Shown: positions 15,090-22,598, numbered from the stretch's first letter. The stretch is 46,526 bases of DNA from an uncultured Collinsella sp. (GCA_900752545.1 CAADVS010000032.1:1-46526); one strand, 5' to 3'. A program made the numbers and translations. The notes: generated by a model from the letters alone, not told the origin.

Positions 15090-15950
15090 ATGACAACTTC
15101 GCCTTTGGCAAACCCCACGGCAACAAGGGAGCTGCTGGAGGAGTTTGGCCTTGCGACCAAGCATCGCCTGGGCCAGAACTTTCTAATCGACAATCATGTG
15201 ATCGAGCGTATCTGCGAGCTTGCCGAGCTCACGGGCGATGAGCGCGTGCTCGAGGTTGGCCCGGGCGTTGGTACGCTCACACTTGCGCTACTGCAGGAGG
15301 CGGCGTGCGTCACGTCGATCGAGGCGGATCCCGAGCTCGAGCCGGTGCTCGATGCTCACGCCGCCGACTATGCCAACTTCCGCTTTATCATGGGCGACGC
15401 GCTCAGGGTGACGCCGGAGCAGATTGAACAGACCGCGGGCGGTGAGCCGACGGTGTTTGTCGCGAACCTGCCCTATAACGTGGCGGCGACGATCATCCTG
15501 CAGTTCTTCCAGACGATGCCGGCACTCAAGCGTGCCGTCGTCATGGTGCAAAAGGAGGTTGCCGATCGCATTGCCGCAGTGCCGGGCAACAAGACCTATG
15601 GCGGCTATACGGCAAAGCTCGGCCTGTATGCGCAGGTGACGGGTCGCTTTGAGGTGCCGCCGCGTTGCTTTATGCCGGCGCCGCACGTGGACTCGGCTGT
15701 CGTGCGTATCGACCGTGTTGGCGGCGTGGTGCCCGAAGGACTCGATCGCGACTTTGTGGCTCGCGTGATTGACGCCGCATTTGCTCAGCGTCGCAAGACC
15801 ATCCGTAATTCCATGAGCGCCAACGGCTTTGCCAAGGACGTGCTCGATGCCGCCTTTGAGGCTTGCGGTATCGCGCCCACTACGCGCGCCGAGACGCTTG
15901 ATGTTGCCGACTTTGTCCGCCTGGCCCAGGAGCTAATCCATGATGCCTAA
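15090..15950 (+). CDS. rsmA: 16S rRNA (adenine1518/1519-N6)-dimethyltransferase
   Basis: RsmA (KsgA) dimethylates A1518 and A1519 in the 3' hairpin of 16S rRNA late in 30S assembly. The 286-residue protein shows KHRLGQNFLID, the SAM-binding motif EVGPGVGTLT near residues 55-64, motif IV NLPYNVA near 124-130, and the C-terminal RRKTIRNSM segment. GGAGG lies 6 bases before the ATG. The stop is 11 bases inside the tatD gene. The pairing of rsmA with a TatD nuclease is common in bacteria. Confidence 0.97.
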   Translation: MTTSPLANPTATRELLEEFGLATKHRLGQNFLIDNHVIERICELAELTGDERVLEVGPGVGTLTLALLQEAACVTSIEADPELEPVLDAHAADYANFRFIMGDALRVTPEQIEQTAGGEPTVFVANLPYNVAATIILQFFQTMPALKRAVVMVQKEVADRIAAVPGNKTYGGYTAKLGLYAQVTGRFEVPPRCFMPAPHVDSAVVRIDRVGGVVPEGLDRDFVARVIDAAFAQRRKTIRNSMSANGFAKDVLDAAFEACGIAPTTRAETLDVADFVRLAQELIHDA

Positions 15951-16857
15951 TGCCGCACGCGTGACGTTTACCAAGAAAAAGAAGACGGTTGCCTGCCCCG
16001 TGCCCTTGGCACCGCTTGCCGACACGCATGCGCATCTGCTTTCGTTTTGGGGCAAAGAAGTGCCCGAGACGCTCGTGCGCGCCAAAGCCGCGGGCGTCGA
16101 CCTGTTGGTGACGATGTTTGATCCCATCGCTGACAAACGCAGCGTGGCGGACTATAGCGACTGGCTGGTGCGCGAAATTCTGCCGATGCGGGATATTCCG
16201 CAGATCAAGTATCTTGCCGGCGTGCATCCGTATGGCGCGCCGGACTATACCGACGACGTTCACGCACAGGTCGTTGCCGCACTCGATGACCCCTTATGCG
16301 CCGGTATTGGCGAAATCGGCCTGGACTACCACATGGACTATGACGACGATATCGCGCCGGCACCCCATAACGTGCAGATTGACTGCATGGCGCGCCAACT
16401 CGAGCTTGCCGTGTGCCGTAACGTGCCGGTGGAGCTGCATCTGCGCCACGAGGACACGGACTATGAGCGTACCTCGCACGTGGACGCCTACAACGTGCTT
16501 CGTGAGGTGGGCGTGCCCCAGGCCGGTTGTGTGCTGCACTGCTTTGGCGAGGACCGCGCCACGATGGAGCGCTTTGTGGAGCTGGGCTGCTATATCGCCT
16601 ATGGTGGCGCGGCCACCTTTAAGCGCAACGACGACGTGCGCGAGGCATTTGCGGCAACCCCACTCGATCGAATTTTGTTCGAGACGGATTGCCCGTATAT
16701 GGCTCCGGAGCCCATCCGCGGTCTTGAATGCGAGCCCGCAATGATCTCCATTACGGCAAACGCGCTGGTTAACGACCGCGTCGATTGCACAGGTGAGGAC
16801 GCCGAAACAATCGCGCAAGCCGCTTGGGAAAATGCCTGCAAACTTTTTCAAAAATAG
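15940..16857 (+). CDS. TatD family metal-dependent hydrolase
   Basis: TatD family proteins are metal-dependent nucleases of the amidohydrolase superfamily. The 305-residue protein has the metal ligand motif DTHAH near residues 28-32, GVHPYG, GEIGLDYH, ELHLRH, VLHCFGED and the C-terminal DRILFETDCPYMAPEP, which together are diagnostic. The N-terminus has an extra basic stretch (TKKKK). ATG 15940 or 15943 are both possible starts. It overlaps rsmA by 11 bases, so the two are translated together. tRNA-Leu follows. Confidence 0.92.
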   Translation: MMPNAARVTFTKKKKTVACPVPLAPLADTHAHLLSFWGKEVPETLVRAKAAGVDLLVTMFDPIADKRSVADYSDWLVREILPMRDIPQIKYLAGVHPYGAPDYTDDVHAQVVAALDDPLCAGIGEIGLDYHMDYDDDIAPAPHNVQIDCMARQLELAVCRNVPVELHLRHEDTDYERTSHVDAYNVLREVGVPQAGCVLHCFGEDRATMERFVELGCYIAYGGAATFKRNDDVREAFAATPLDRILFETDCPYMAPEPIRGLECEPAMISITANALVNDRVDCTGEDAETIAQAAWENACKLFQK

Positions 16858-16860
16858 TTC

Positions 16861-16889
16861 TTGCGTTCGCGGTGGCGCTCCGTTATTCT
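16861..16889 (+). promoter_or_regulatory. Promoter of tRNA-Leu
   Basis: TTGCGT (16861-16866), a 17-base spacer, and TATTCT (16884-16889), 12 bases before the tRNA. Confidence 0.7.
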
Positions 16890-16900
16890 AATTCCTGCAC

Positions 16901-16987
16901 GCGGGCGTGGCGGAATTGGCAGACGCGTACGGTTCAGGTCCGTATGGGGGCAACCCCATGAAGGTTCAAGTCCTTTCGCCCGCACCA
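16901..16987 (+). tRNA. tRNA-Leu (CAG)
   Basis: An 87-base tRNA with acceptor GCGGGCG/CGCCCGC, a long variable arm (ATGGGGGCAACCCCAT) typical of type II tRNAs, anticodon loop TTCAGGT giving CAG, T-loop TTCAAGT, and an encoded CCA. Confidence 0.97.
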
Positions 16988-16998
16988 TTGAATGAAAG

Positions 16999-17025
16999 AG
17001 CTCCCAGCAATGGGAGCTTTTTTTG
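16999..17025 (+). terminator. Terminator of tRNA-Leu
   Basis: AGCTCCCA / TGGGAGCT with a GCAA tetraloop, then a T tract. A second identical copy of this terminator, with its upstream flank, occurs at 17189-17214. Confidence 0.9.
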
Positions 17026-17041
17026 TTATGGGCCCATCACA

Positions 17042-17177
17042 GGGACTTGAACCTGCGAAGGAGCGAGCGTAAAGAAAACGCGGAGCGTTTTTAGCGAGCT
17101 GGCGAGGACGCCGGCAGGCGGCCGAAGCCGGTGCGGATCCGCGAAGCGGATACGCGGACGTCCTTTCGCCCGCACCA
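17042..17177 (+). repeat. tRNA-tail element, tRNA-Leu copy
   Basis: The element begins with GGACTTGAACCT, the reverse complement of the T-arm of the tRNA-Leu just upstream, and ends with GTCCTTTCGCCCGCACCA, a direct copy of that tRNA's 3' tail. GGAC and GTCC at the two ends pair. Between them are hairpins: CCT/AGG close to the left end, AAAACGC-GGA-GCGTTTT, CGCC-GGCA-GGCG and ATCCGC-GAA-GCGGAT, followed by CGGA. The core is nearly identical to that of the tRNA-Arg copies although the two tRNAs differ. See the findings for the proposed system. Confidence 0.85.
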
Positions 17178-17188
17178 TTGAATGAAAG

Positions 17189-17214
17189 AGCTCCCAGCAA
17201 TGGGAGCTTTTTTG
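17189..17214 (+). terminator. Second copy of the tRNA-Leu terminator
   Basis: The same AGCTCCCA-GCAA-TGGGAGCT stem and T tract as at 16999, with the same preceding bases (CCATTGAATGAAAG), showing that tail and terminator were duplicated together. Confidence 0.88.
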
Positions 17215-17276
17215 TTATGCACGATCTCCTTGGACGGGTATCCTAATGCCAACGTGTGCCTATCAGAGGAGAGACC

Positions 17277-18215
17277 ATGCTGTTTTCCGGTATCATCGCC
17301 GCCCTTACCAGCCTTTTGATTCCCATCATCATCCTGTTGCTGCTGCTTCCCAGCGCCTGCTATGTCGTTGAACAGCAGCATGCTGTGATCATCGAACGCT
17401 TAGGCAAGTTTAACCGCATCGTCAACGCGGGCTTCCATATGAAAGTGCCCGTGATCGACCGCAAGGCCGCCACGGTGAGTCTGCGCACCATGAAAAACGG
17501 TTTTGGCATCGACGTTAAGACTCAGGACAACGTGACCATCGGCCTTGAGGTCTCTGCTCAGTACCACGTGAGCTATGACATGGGCGCCGGCCCGGCAGAT
17601 TCGGGTATCTACAAGAGCTACTACATGCTGCAGGAGCCCGTCGACCAGATGCGTGACTTCATCACCGACGCCCTGCGCTCTTCGATTCCCGTCTACACAC
17701 TCGATGAGGTCTTTGCCAAGAAGGATGACATCGCCAAGGATGTCAACGCTACCGTTTCCGAGCAGATGGCCGCCTACGGCTTCACCCTCGTGTCGACGCT
17801 CATCACCAAAATCGCACTGCCGACCGAGGTCGAGAACTCCATGAACGACATCAACGCCGCCCAGCGCAAGCGCGCTGCGGCGCAGGAGCACGCCGAGGCA
17901 GACCGCATCAAGCGCGTCACCGAGGCGACCGCCGAGGCCGAGGCTATGGAAAAGGCGGGCGAGGGCATCGCCAACCAGCGCAAGGCCATCGCGCTGGGTA
18001 TCAAAGATTCGCTCGAGATCATCCAGGAGACGGGTGTCGGCAACGATGAGGCCAACCAACTGTTCATGTTTACGCAGTGGTCCGAGATGATGACGGAGTT
18101 TGCTCGCACGGGTAAAACTTCGACGGTCGTGCTGCCGAGTGACTTCTCGCAGTCGGCCTCTATGTTCGAGCAGATGCTGACCGCCGCCAAAGTTCAAAAC
18201 GATTCGAAGGAGTAG
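17277..18215 (+). CDS. SPFH/band 7 domain membrane protein (stomatin/HflK-like)
   Basis: SPFH proteins form oligomers in membrane microdomains. The 312-residue protein starts with a long hydrophobic segment (about residues 2-27), followed by the band 7 start YVVEQQHAVIIERLGKFNRIV, and the usual helical and coiled-coil C-terminal half (AAQRKRAAAQEHAEADRIK), ending with VVLPSDFSQSASMFE. Function in this organism is not known. ATG 17277 has GAGGAG upstream at good spacing; a frame extension to 17256 has none. rlmH follows 6 bases after the stop, so they form a pair. Confidence 0.87.
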   Translation: MLFSGIIAALTSLLIPIIILLLLLPSACYVVEQQHAVIIERLGKFNRIVNAGFHMKVPVIDRKAATVSLRTMKNGFGIDVKTQDNVTIGLEVSAQYHVSYDMGAGPADSGIYKSYYMLQEPVDQMRDFITDALRSSIPVYTLDEVFAKKDDIAKDVNATVSEQMAAYGFTLVSTLITKIALPTEVENSMNDINAAQRKRAAAQEHAEADRIKRVTEATAEAEAMEKAGEGIANQRKAIALGIKDSLEIIQETGVGNDEANQLFMFTQWSEMMTEFARTGKTSTVVLPSDFSQSASMFEQMLTAAKVQNDSKE

Positions 18216-18221
18216 ACGCGC

Positions 18222-18692
18222 GTGAAATACACCGTCGTTTGCGTCGGTAAGCTCAAGGAGCGCTTTTGGAAGGACGCGTGCGCTGAGTACACCAAGCGCC
18301 TAGGTGCCTATGCCAAGGTTGATATCCGCGAGGTGGCCGATATCGACCCGGCTAAGGCGGGCGGCGTGGATGCCGCGCGCGACAAGGAGGGGGCGGCGAT
18401 TCTTGCTGCCCTGCCGTCTCGAGCGCATGTGATCCTGCTGGCCATTGAGGGCAAAGAGCGCTCGAGCGAGGAGTTTTCGGCGAGGCTCGACGATCTTATG
18501 CTGCGTGGTAACAGCGACATCGCCTTTGTGATTGGCGGATCGGACGGCGTGAGCGATGACGCGCGCGTACGAGCCGACGAGATGCTCAGCTTTGGACGCA
18601 TTACCCTGCCGCATAACTTGGCGCGTGTGGTGCTGCTGGAGCAAATCTATCGCGCTTGCAAGATCAGCCGTGGTGAGCCGTATCACAAATAG
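18222..18692 (+). CDS. rlmH: 23S rRNA (pseudouridine1915-N3)-methyltransferase
   Basis: RlmH is a SPOUT-class methyltransferase that modifies pseudouridine 1915 in helix 69 of 23S rRNA. The 156-residue protein has the complete family pattern: VVCVGKLKERFW, LAIEGKERSSEEFS, FVIGGSDGVS, LSFGRITLPHNLARVVLLEQ and the C-terminal RGEPYHK. The start is GTG 18222, with AAGGAG ending 9 bases upstream inside the previous stop region. Length is standard. Confidence 0.97.
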   Translation: MKYTVVCVGKLKERFWKDACAEYTKRLGAYAKVDIREVADIDPAKAGGVDAARDKEGAAILAALPSRAHVILLAIEGKERSSEEFSARLDDLMLRGNSDIAFVIGGSDGVSDDARVRADEMLSFGRITLPHNLARVVLLEQIYRACKISRGEPYHK

Positions 18693-18765
18693 GTCGGCAA
18701 TACGAAACAATGGCGTGGGACAATACTTTTCGTTTTGAGGAATGTGTCTGAAAGGACTATGCGAT

Positions 18766-19536
18766 ATGAAGATTGGGTTTGTCGGTTTTGGCAATATGGC
18801 GAGCGCTATGGCCGATGGCTGGATCGCTGCCGGTGTAGCTGCGAGCGACATGTGCGCCTGTGCGGGTCGCTACGACGCACTGGTTGAGCGCTGCGAGGCG
18901 CGCGGCATGGTCGCCTGCCACGATGCCGCCGAGGTTGTCGCCGCATCCGATATCGTGGTCGCTGCGGTCAAACCGTACATGATCGAGAAGATATTCGCCC
19001 CGCTCAAGGATGCTCTTGCCAAAAAGGTCGTTCTGTCGGTTGCCTGGACCTGGGACAGTGCCAAGTGGGAGCAAGTCCTGCCGGGCGTCGCGCATATCTC
19101 GACGGTGCCCAACACACCGGTTTCGGTGGGCGAGGGCGTCATCGCTTGCGAGAAGGCTTCCACGCTTAGTGATGAGCAGAGCGCAGTGGTGCTTGATCTG
19201 CTTGGCAAGCTCGGTGCGGTGGTCGAGCTCGATACGAGCCTGCTGTTTGTGGGCGGCACGGTGGGTGGTTGCGCTCCGGCATTTGTCGCTATGGCAATCG
19301 AGGCCCTGGGCGATGCGGCGGTCAAGCACGGTATCCCGCGTGCCGATGCCTATCGCATTGTGAGCCAGATGGTGCTGGGTACGGCAAAGCTGCAGCTTGC
19401 AACTGGTCAGCATCCTGCGGCGATGAAGGATGCCGTATGCTCGCCCGGTGGTGCCACCATCAAGGGTGTCGTTGCGCTCGAGGACGCCGGCATGCGCAGC
19501 GCCCTGGTCAAGGCAATCGACGCAACTCTCCAGTAA
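18766..19536 (+). CDS. proC: Pyrroline-5-carboxylate reductase
   Basis: ProC makes proline from pyrroline-5-carboxylate with NAD(P)H. The 256-residue protein has the N-terminal Rossmann motif IGFVGFGNMASAM, VVAAVKPYMIEKI, VLSVAWTWDS in place of the more common 'viSi.aG', ISTVPNTPVSVGEG, GTVGGCAPAFV and the C-terminal signature VCSPGGATIKGVVALE. ATG 18766 has AAAGGA upstream; the extension to 18742 is unlikely. A paired palindrome region follows the stop directly. Confidence 0.93.
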   Translation: MKIGFVGFGNMASAMADGWIAAGVAASDMCACAGRYDALVERCEARGMVACHDAAEVVAASDIVVAAVKPYMIEKIFAPLKDALAKKVVLSVAWTWDSAKWEQVLPGVAHISTVPNTPVSVGEGVIACEKASTLSDEQSAVVLDLLGKLGAVVELDTSLLFVGGTVGGCAPAFVAMAIEALGDAAVKHGIPRADAYRIVSQMVLGTAKLQLATGQHPAAMKDAVCSPGGATIKGVVALEDAGMRSALVKAIDATLQ

Positions 19537-19694
19537 AACCGACCAAAAAAGACAGGTTTATTTTGGCAGGTTTTTCCTGCGGTTTTGTCGTATGTGCGAA
19601 AAGCGCCCCGCAACCGGATCGTTACCGGTTGCGGGGCGCTTGCGTTTGCCCAGATAAAACCGACCAAAATAAACCTGTCCCTTTTTGGCAGGTT
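19537..19694. repeat. Strong hairpin flanked by two oppositely oriented mini-palindromes
   Basis: A perfect 16-bp stem (AGCGCCCCGCAACCGG, 19602-19617, with its complement at 19625-19640, 7-base loop) lies between two copies of a 36-37 base imperfect palindrome (19537-19572 and 19658-19694) with arms AACCGACCAAAA and TTTTGGCAGGTT. The inner part of one copy is the reverse complement of the other (AGACAGGTTTATTTTGG versus CCAAAATAAACCTGTC). The second copy overlaps the stop codon of the small minus-strand gene. It may end transcription from both sides, proC from the left and the small gene from the right. Confidence 0.8.
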
Positions 19695-19866
19695 AGTCCC
19701 AGAAGCTGTCTTCCTCATCCTCGGACTTGGGTCCGCGGTCGACGTACATCTTATGGGTACGCTTCTCCATTACAAAGGCAAGAATCGCAAATAACAGGAT
19801 GCCGCCGGCGAAAAGGATGGCAAAACCGGTGCGGGTGCCAAACAAAAAGGAAAAAACTGCGTCCAT
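19693..19866 (-). CDS. Small single-span membrane protein, 57 residues
   Basis: Read on the minus strand from ATG at 19866-19864 to TAA at 19695-19693. The protein is MDAVFSFLFGTRTGF, then a hydrophobic segment (about residues 15-33, AILFAGGILLFAILAFV), then a charged tail with acidic residues and a final FWD. AAGAAGG lies about 7 bases upstream of the start. It is divergent from serS. I do not recognise a family. The coding-like pattern (basic after the membrane segment, acidic C-terminal tail), a good ribosome-binding site and its position make it believable. Confidence 0.68.
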   Translation of the reverse strand: MDAVFSFLFGTRTGFAILFAGGILLFAILAFVMEKRTHKMYVDRGPKSEDEEDSFWD

Positions 19867-19977
19867 TGGGTGCCTTCTTGCGTAGTTGAGTTGGGTCGTA
19901 AACGCTCATAAGTATATACTTGCCCATACATGTACAAGGTTGCAACCTAAATGGAATGTATATCGCCGGAGGATCTA

Positions 19978-21261
19978 ATGCTTGATATCAAGTTTGTTCG
20001 CGAGAACCCCGATGCCATCGATGTCGCCATGGCTAACCGCCAGACGTCTTGGGATCGCGAGAAGTTCTTTGAGCTCGACGACGAGCGCCGTGCCGTCATC
20101 ACCGAGGTCGAGGAGCTCCAGGCTACGCGCAATGCCGAGTCCAAGAAGATCGGCGCCCTGATGAAGGAGGGCAAGAAGGAGGAGGCCGAGGCCGCCAAGG
20201 AGGCCGTGCGCGCCGTCAACGAGAAGATTGACGGTCTGGCCGAGCGTCGTACCGCCCTCGAGCAGGAGCAGTACGACTTCATGGCTCACCTGCCCAACAT
20301 TCCTTGCGAGGCCACGCCGTACGGTAAGGACGAGGACGAGAACATTGAGCGCCGTCGTTGGGGCACTCCGCGCGAGTTCGACTTCGACTTTAAGCCGCAC
20401 TGGGATCTGGGCACTGACCTCGACATTCTCGACTTCGAGCGCGGCAACAAGCTCTCCGGCAGCCGTTTCACCGTTCTCGGTGGCGCCGGCGCCCGCCTGG
20501 AGCGCGCCCTCATCAACTTCTTCCTCGATACGCACACCAGCCGTGGCTTCAAGGAGTGGTGGCCGCCTATCGTCGTCAAGCGTCAGACCATGTTTGGCAC
20601 GGGCCAGCTGCCCAAGTTCGAGGACGACGCCTATCACGTCTCGGGCGACAACTTCCTGATCCCCACCGCCGAGGTCGTGCTTACCAACCTGCACGCCGGC
20701 GAGGTCCTCGATGCCGACACCCTGCCGCGCCGCTACACCGCCTTCACCCCCTGCTTCCGCGAGGAGGCCGGTTCCGCCGGTCGCGACACCCGCGGCATCA
20801 TCCGTCAGCACGAGTTCGACAAGGTCGAGATGGTCAAGTTCGCTAAGCCGGAGGAGTCCGACGAGGAGCTCGAGAGCATGACCGCCGAGGCCGAGTACCT
20901 GCTGCAGCAGCTGGGCCTTCCGTATCGCGTGATTAGCCTGTGCACCGGCGACTTGGGCTTCTCTGCCCGTCAGACCTACGACGTCGAGGTTTGGCTGCCG
21001 AGCTACAACGCCTACAAGGAGATCAGCTCCTGCTCCAACTGCGGTGACTTCCAGGCTCGCCGCGCCAACATCAGGTATCGCGACCCCGAGAACTTCAAGG
21101 GTTCGCGCTACCTGCACACCCTCAATGGTTCCGGCCTGCCGGCCGGCCGCACCATGGCCGCCATTCTGGAGAACTACCAGAACGCCGACGGCACCATCAC
21201 GATTCCCGAGGTTCTGCGTCCTTACATGGGCGGCCTCGAGAAGATCGAGCCGGTCGCGTAA
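19978..21261 (+). CDS. serS: Seryl-tRNA synthetase
   Basis: SerRS charges tRNA-Ser, and also tRNA-Sec where present. The 427-residue class II enzyme has the N-terminal antiparallel coiled-coil arm (about 30-110, rich in Glu/Lys/Ala), motif 2 (FREEAGSAGRDTRG.IRQHEFDKVE) and motif 3 (NGSGLPAGRTMAAILENYQ). ATG 19978 has GGAGG 5 bases upstream; ATG 19951 upstream in frame lacks one. No T-box is seen in the leader. A terminator follows directly. Confidence 0.97.
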   Translation: MLDIKFVRENPDAIDVAMANRQTSWDREKFFELDDERRAVITEVEELQATRNAESKKIGALMKEGKKEEAEAAKEAVRAVNEKIDGLAERRTALEQEQYDFMAHLPNIPCEATPYGKDEDENIERRRWGTPREFDFDFKPHWDLGTDLDILDFERGNKLSGSRFTVLGGAGARLERALINFFLDTHTSRGFKEWWPPIVVKRQTMFGTGQLPKFEDDAYHVSGDNFLIPTAEVVLTNLHAGEVLDADTLPRRYTAFTPCFREEAGSAGRDTRGIIRQHEFDKVEMVKFAKPEESDEELESMTAEAEYLLQQLGLPYRVISLCTGDLGFSARQTYDVEVWLPSYNAYKEISSCSNCGDFQARRANIRYRDPENFKGSRYLHTLNGSGLPAGRTMAAILENYQNADGTITIPEVLRPYMGGLEKIEPVA

Positions 21262-21284
21262 CTTGCCTGCATAGGGGATATGCA

Positions 21285-21312
21285 AGGGCGCTCCTTCGGG
21301 GGCGCCCTATTT
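21285..21312 (+). terminator. Terminator of serS
   Basis: AGGGCGCTCC (21285-21294) pairs with GGGGCGCCCT across a short TTC-G loop, followed by a short T-rich stretch. Confidence 0.82.
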
Positions 21313-21362
21313 CGTGCGTAGGTCCATACCATGCCGTGCGGACAGCTCAATAGAAAACACAC

Positions 21363-21401
21363 GAACAACTGTTCTGTATACAGCCATCTACCTGCTATGC
21401 T
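21363..21401 (+). promoter_or_regulatory. LexA-like palindrome overlapping a promoter
   Basis: CGAACAACTGTTCT at 21362-21375 fits the Gram-positive LexA/DinR box form GAAC-N4-GTTC, and a second perfect palindrome CTGTATACAG (21374-21383) overlaps its end. TTCTGT (21372-21377) and TATGCT (21396-21401) with an 18-base spacer could be the promoter, so a bound repressor would block it. It precedes the 125-residue unknown gene. Confidence 0.5.
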
Positions 21402-21434
21402 TTTGCTAAATAAGAGCGAGAGAAAGGGGACGCG

Positions 21435-21812
21435 ATGGAGCTGTTTGATGATCGGGTGGTTTTGTTTGAGAGCGACGAGGGCGGGGAGTACCTGCTTGTA
21501 ACGTGTGAGCCGTCTGGCATGGGCGGCCTGGTGGTTCGGCAGACGAGTGAGGGTCCGTTGACACAATGGTGCTTTGAGGAGTCGCCGCATGTGGTCGAGA
21601 CCTTTGTGACGCACGAGGGGCTTGTGGCGCTGGAGCACTTCTATGGAGTTGGGACTTCCAACCAGGTCGCGCGCATGCTGAGCATCTCGTTTGCCGATTA
21701 TGACTGTGCCCAGCGGGTGAGATCGCTCCTGAGGGAACTTGATGCTAAGTTTGACGTGATCGAAAAGCCAATCGATCGTACGGGGAACGGCGGTATATGC
21801 GGAGCAGCATGA
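21435..21812 (+). CDS. Hypothetical protein, 125 residues
   Basis: I do not recognise a family. The acidic protein starts MELFDDRVVLFESDEGG and looks mixed alpha/beta, with two predicted strands early (YLLVTCEPSG, LVVRQTSEG) and helices later (QVARMLSISFADYDCAQRVRSLLREL). No membrane segment, no signal peptide. AAAGGGG lies at good spacing before the ATG. A LexA-like palindrome in its promoter suggests DNA-damage control, which is inference. It lies upstream of the tRNA-Arg cluster and its stop overlaps nothing. Confidence 0.6.
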   Translation: MELFDDRVVLFESDEGGEYLLVTCEPSGMGGLVVRQTSEGPLTQWCFEESPHVVETFVTHEGLVALEHFYGVGTSNQVARMLSISFADYDCAQRVRSLLRELDAKFDVIEKPIDRTGNGGICGAA

Positions 21813-21848
21813 CAAAACTGCGTTCCACAAAAAAGTTTGAGATTGTGC

Positions 21849-21877
21849 TTGACTCCAATAAGCTAAAGTGGTTTTAT
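21849..21877 (+). promoter_or_regulatory. Promoter of the first tRNA-Arg
   Basis: TTGACT (21849-21854), a 17-base spacer, TTTTAT (21872-21877), 12 bases before the tRNA. Confidence 0.7.
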
Positions 21878-21889
21878 ATGTCTTGCGCT

Positions 21890-21966
21890 GCGGCGTTACC
21901 TCAGCTGGATAGAGGGTCTGACTACGAATCAGAACGTCATAGGTTCGAATCCTATACGCCGCACCA
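21890..21966 (+). tRNA. tRNA-Arg (ACG), copy 1
   Basis: A 77-base tRNA with acceptor GCGGCGT/ACGCCGC, anticodon stem TCTGA/TCAGA, loop CTACGAA giving ACG (read as ICG after deamination), T-loop TTCGAAT, and encoded CCA. Identical in sequence to copies 2 and 3. Confidence 0.97.
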
Positions 21967-21977
21967 ATCGATCTTAA

Positions 21978-22005
21978 AGCCTCCGGCAACGGGGGCTTTT
22001 CTTTT
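21978..22005 (+). terminator. Terminator of tRNA-Arg copy 1
   Basis: AGCCTCCG / CGGGGGCT with a GCAA loop and a T tract. Similar stem and loop follow copies 2 and 3. Confidence 0.88.
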
Positions 22006-22020
22006 ATGGCAACACCGCAT

Positions 22021-22156
22021 GGATTCGAACCTCGGTCGAGGCGCGGGCGTAAAGAAAACGCGGAGCGTTTTTAGCCCGCGGGCGAGCACGCCGGCAGGCG
22101 GGCGAAGCCGGTGCGGATCCGCGCAGCGGATGCGCGGAATCCTATACGCCGCACCA
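22021..22156 (+). repeat. tRNA-tail element, first tRNA-Arg copy
   Basis: The left end GGATTCGAACCT is the reverse complement of the tRNA-Arg T-arm. The right end GAATCCTATACGCCGCACCA is a direct copy of that tRNA's tail. GGATT and AATCC pair to close the element. Inside: CCTCG-GT-CGAGG; an outer CGCGGGC/GCCCGCG stem around AAAACGC-GGA-GCGTTTT; CGCC-GGCA-GGCG; conserved GAAGCCGG; and ATCCGC-GCA-GCGGAT. 136 bases. Confidence 0.88.
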
Positions 22157-22168
22157 ATTGAAATCGAA

Positions 22169-22196
22169 AGCCTCCGGCAACGGGGGCTTTTATTTT
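22169..22196 (+). terminator. Second terminator of the first tRNA-Arg unit
   Basis: AGCCTCCG-GCAA-CGGGGGCT followed by T-rich sequence; it matches the terminator at 21978. Confidence 0.86.
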
Positions 22197-22211
22197 ATGG
22201 CGATATCCCAT

Positions 22212-22241
22212 GGATTCGAATCTCGGTCGAGGCGCGGGCGT
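22212..22241 (+). repeat. Truncated tRNA-tail element (left end only)
   Basis: GGATTCGAATCTCGGTCGAGG and the next bases GCGCGGGCGT repeat the first 30 bases of the preceding element (one C to T change), then the similarity ends. This shows the unit was once tandemly repeated. Confidence 0.75.
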
Positions 22242-22279
22242 CTCAATCATCACTTCGTAAAATTTTTCCAAATTGTCGC

Positions 22280-22308
22280 TTGACCCATCGAGGGGTCACG
22301 TGCATAAT
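22280..22308 (+). promoter_or_regulatory. Promoter of the second tRNA-Arg
   Basis: TTGACC (22280-22285), a 17-base spacer, CATAAT (22303-22308), 12 bases before the tRNA. Confidence 0.75.
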
Positions 22309-22320
22309 AATCCGTGCGTT

Positions 22321-22397
22321 GCGGCGTTACCTCAGCTGGATAGAGGGTCTGACTACGAATCAGAACGTCATAGGTTCGAATCCTATACGCCGCACCA
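22321..22397 (+). tRNA. tRNA-Arg (ACG), copy 2
   Basis: Identical to copy 1 over its 77 bases, with encoded CCA. Own promoter upstream. Confidence 0.97.
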
Positions 22398-22408
22398 ATT
22401 GAGTTTTT

Positions 22409-22436
22409 AGCCTCCGGAAACGGGGGCTTTTCCTTT
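22409..22436 (+). terminator. Terminator of tRNA-Arg copy 2
   Basis: AGCCTCCG-GAAA-CGGGGGCT and a T-rich tract. Confidence 0.85.
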
Positions 22437-22451
22437 ACGGGGGCATTGCGG

Positions 22452-22587
22452 AGATTCGAACCTCGTTCGAGGCGCGAGCGTCAAGAAAACGCGGAGCGTT
22501 TTTAGCGAGCGGGCGAGTCCGCCGGCAGGCGGGCGAAGCCGGTGCGGATCCGCGCAGCGGATGCGCGGAATCCTATACGCCGCACCA
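22452..22587 (+). repeat. tRNA-tail element, second tRNA-Arg copy
   Basis: The left end AGATTCGAACCT has one change from the T-arm complement; the right end GAATCCTATACGCCGCACCA is unchanged. The core is the same except that the outer stem reads CGCGAGC against GCGAGCG, which replaces two GC pairs by a tandem G-A/A-G mismatch (a stable motif in RNA), and the CGCC-GGCA-GGCG hairpin is extended by paired bases. Length 136 bases, as in copy 1. Confidence 0.86.
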
Positions 22588-22598
22588 ATTGAATTTTA

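Noticed and set aside
19867..19977. A T-box or other tRNA-sensing leader before serS
   Set aside because: The leader is short and shows no T-box core or specifier stem.
19975..21285. A 436-residue open frame on the minus strand
   Set aside because: Antisense shadow of serS with the same extent.
21797..22402. A 201-residue frame across tRNA-Arg copies 1 and 2
   Set aside because: It reads through tRNA genes, terminators and the tail element. Peptides such as FESYTPH are translated tRNA.
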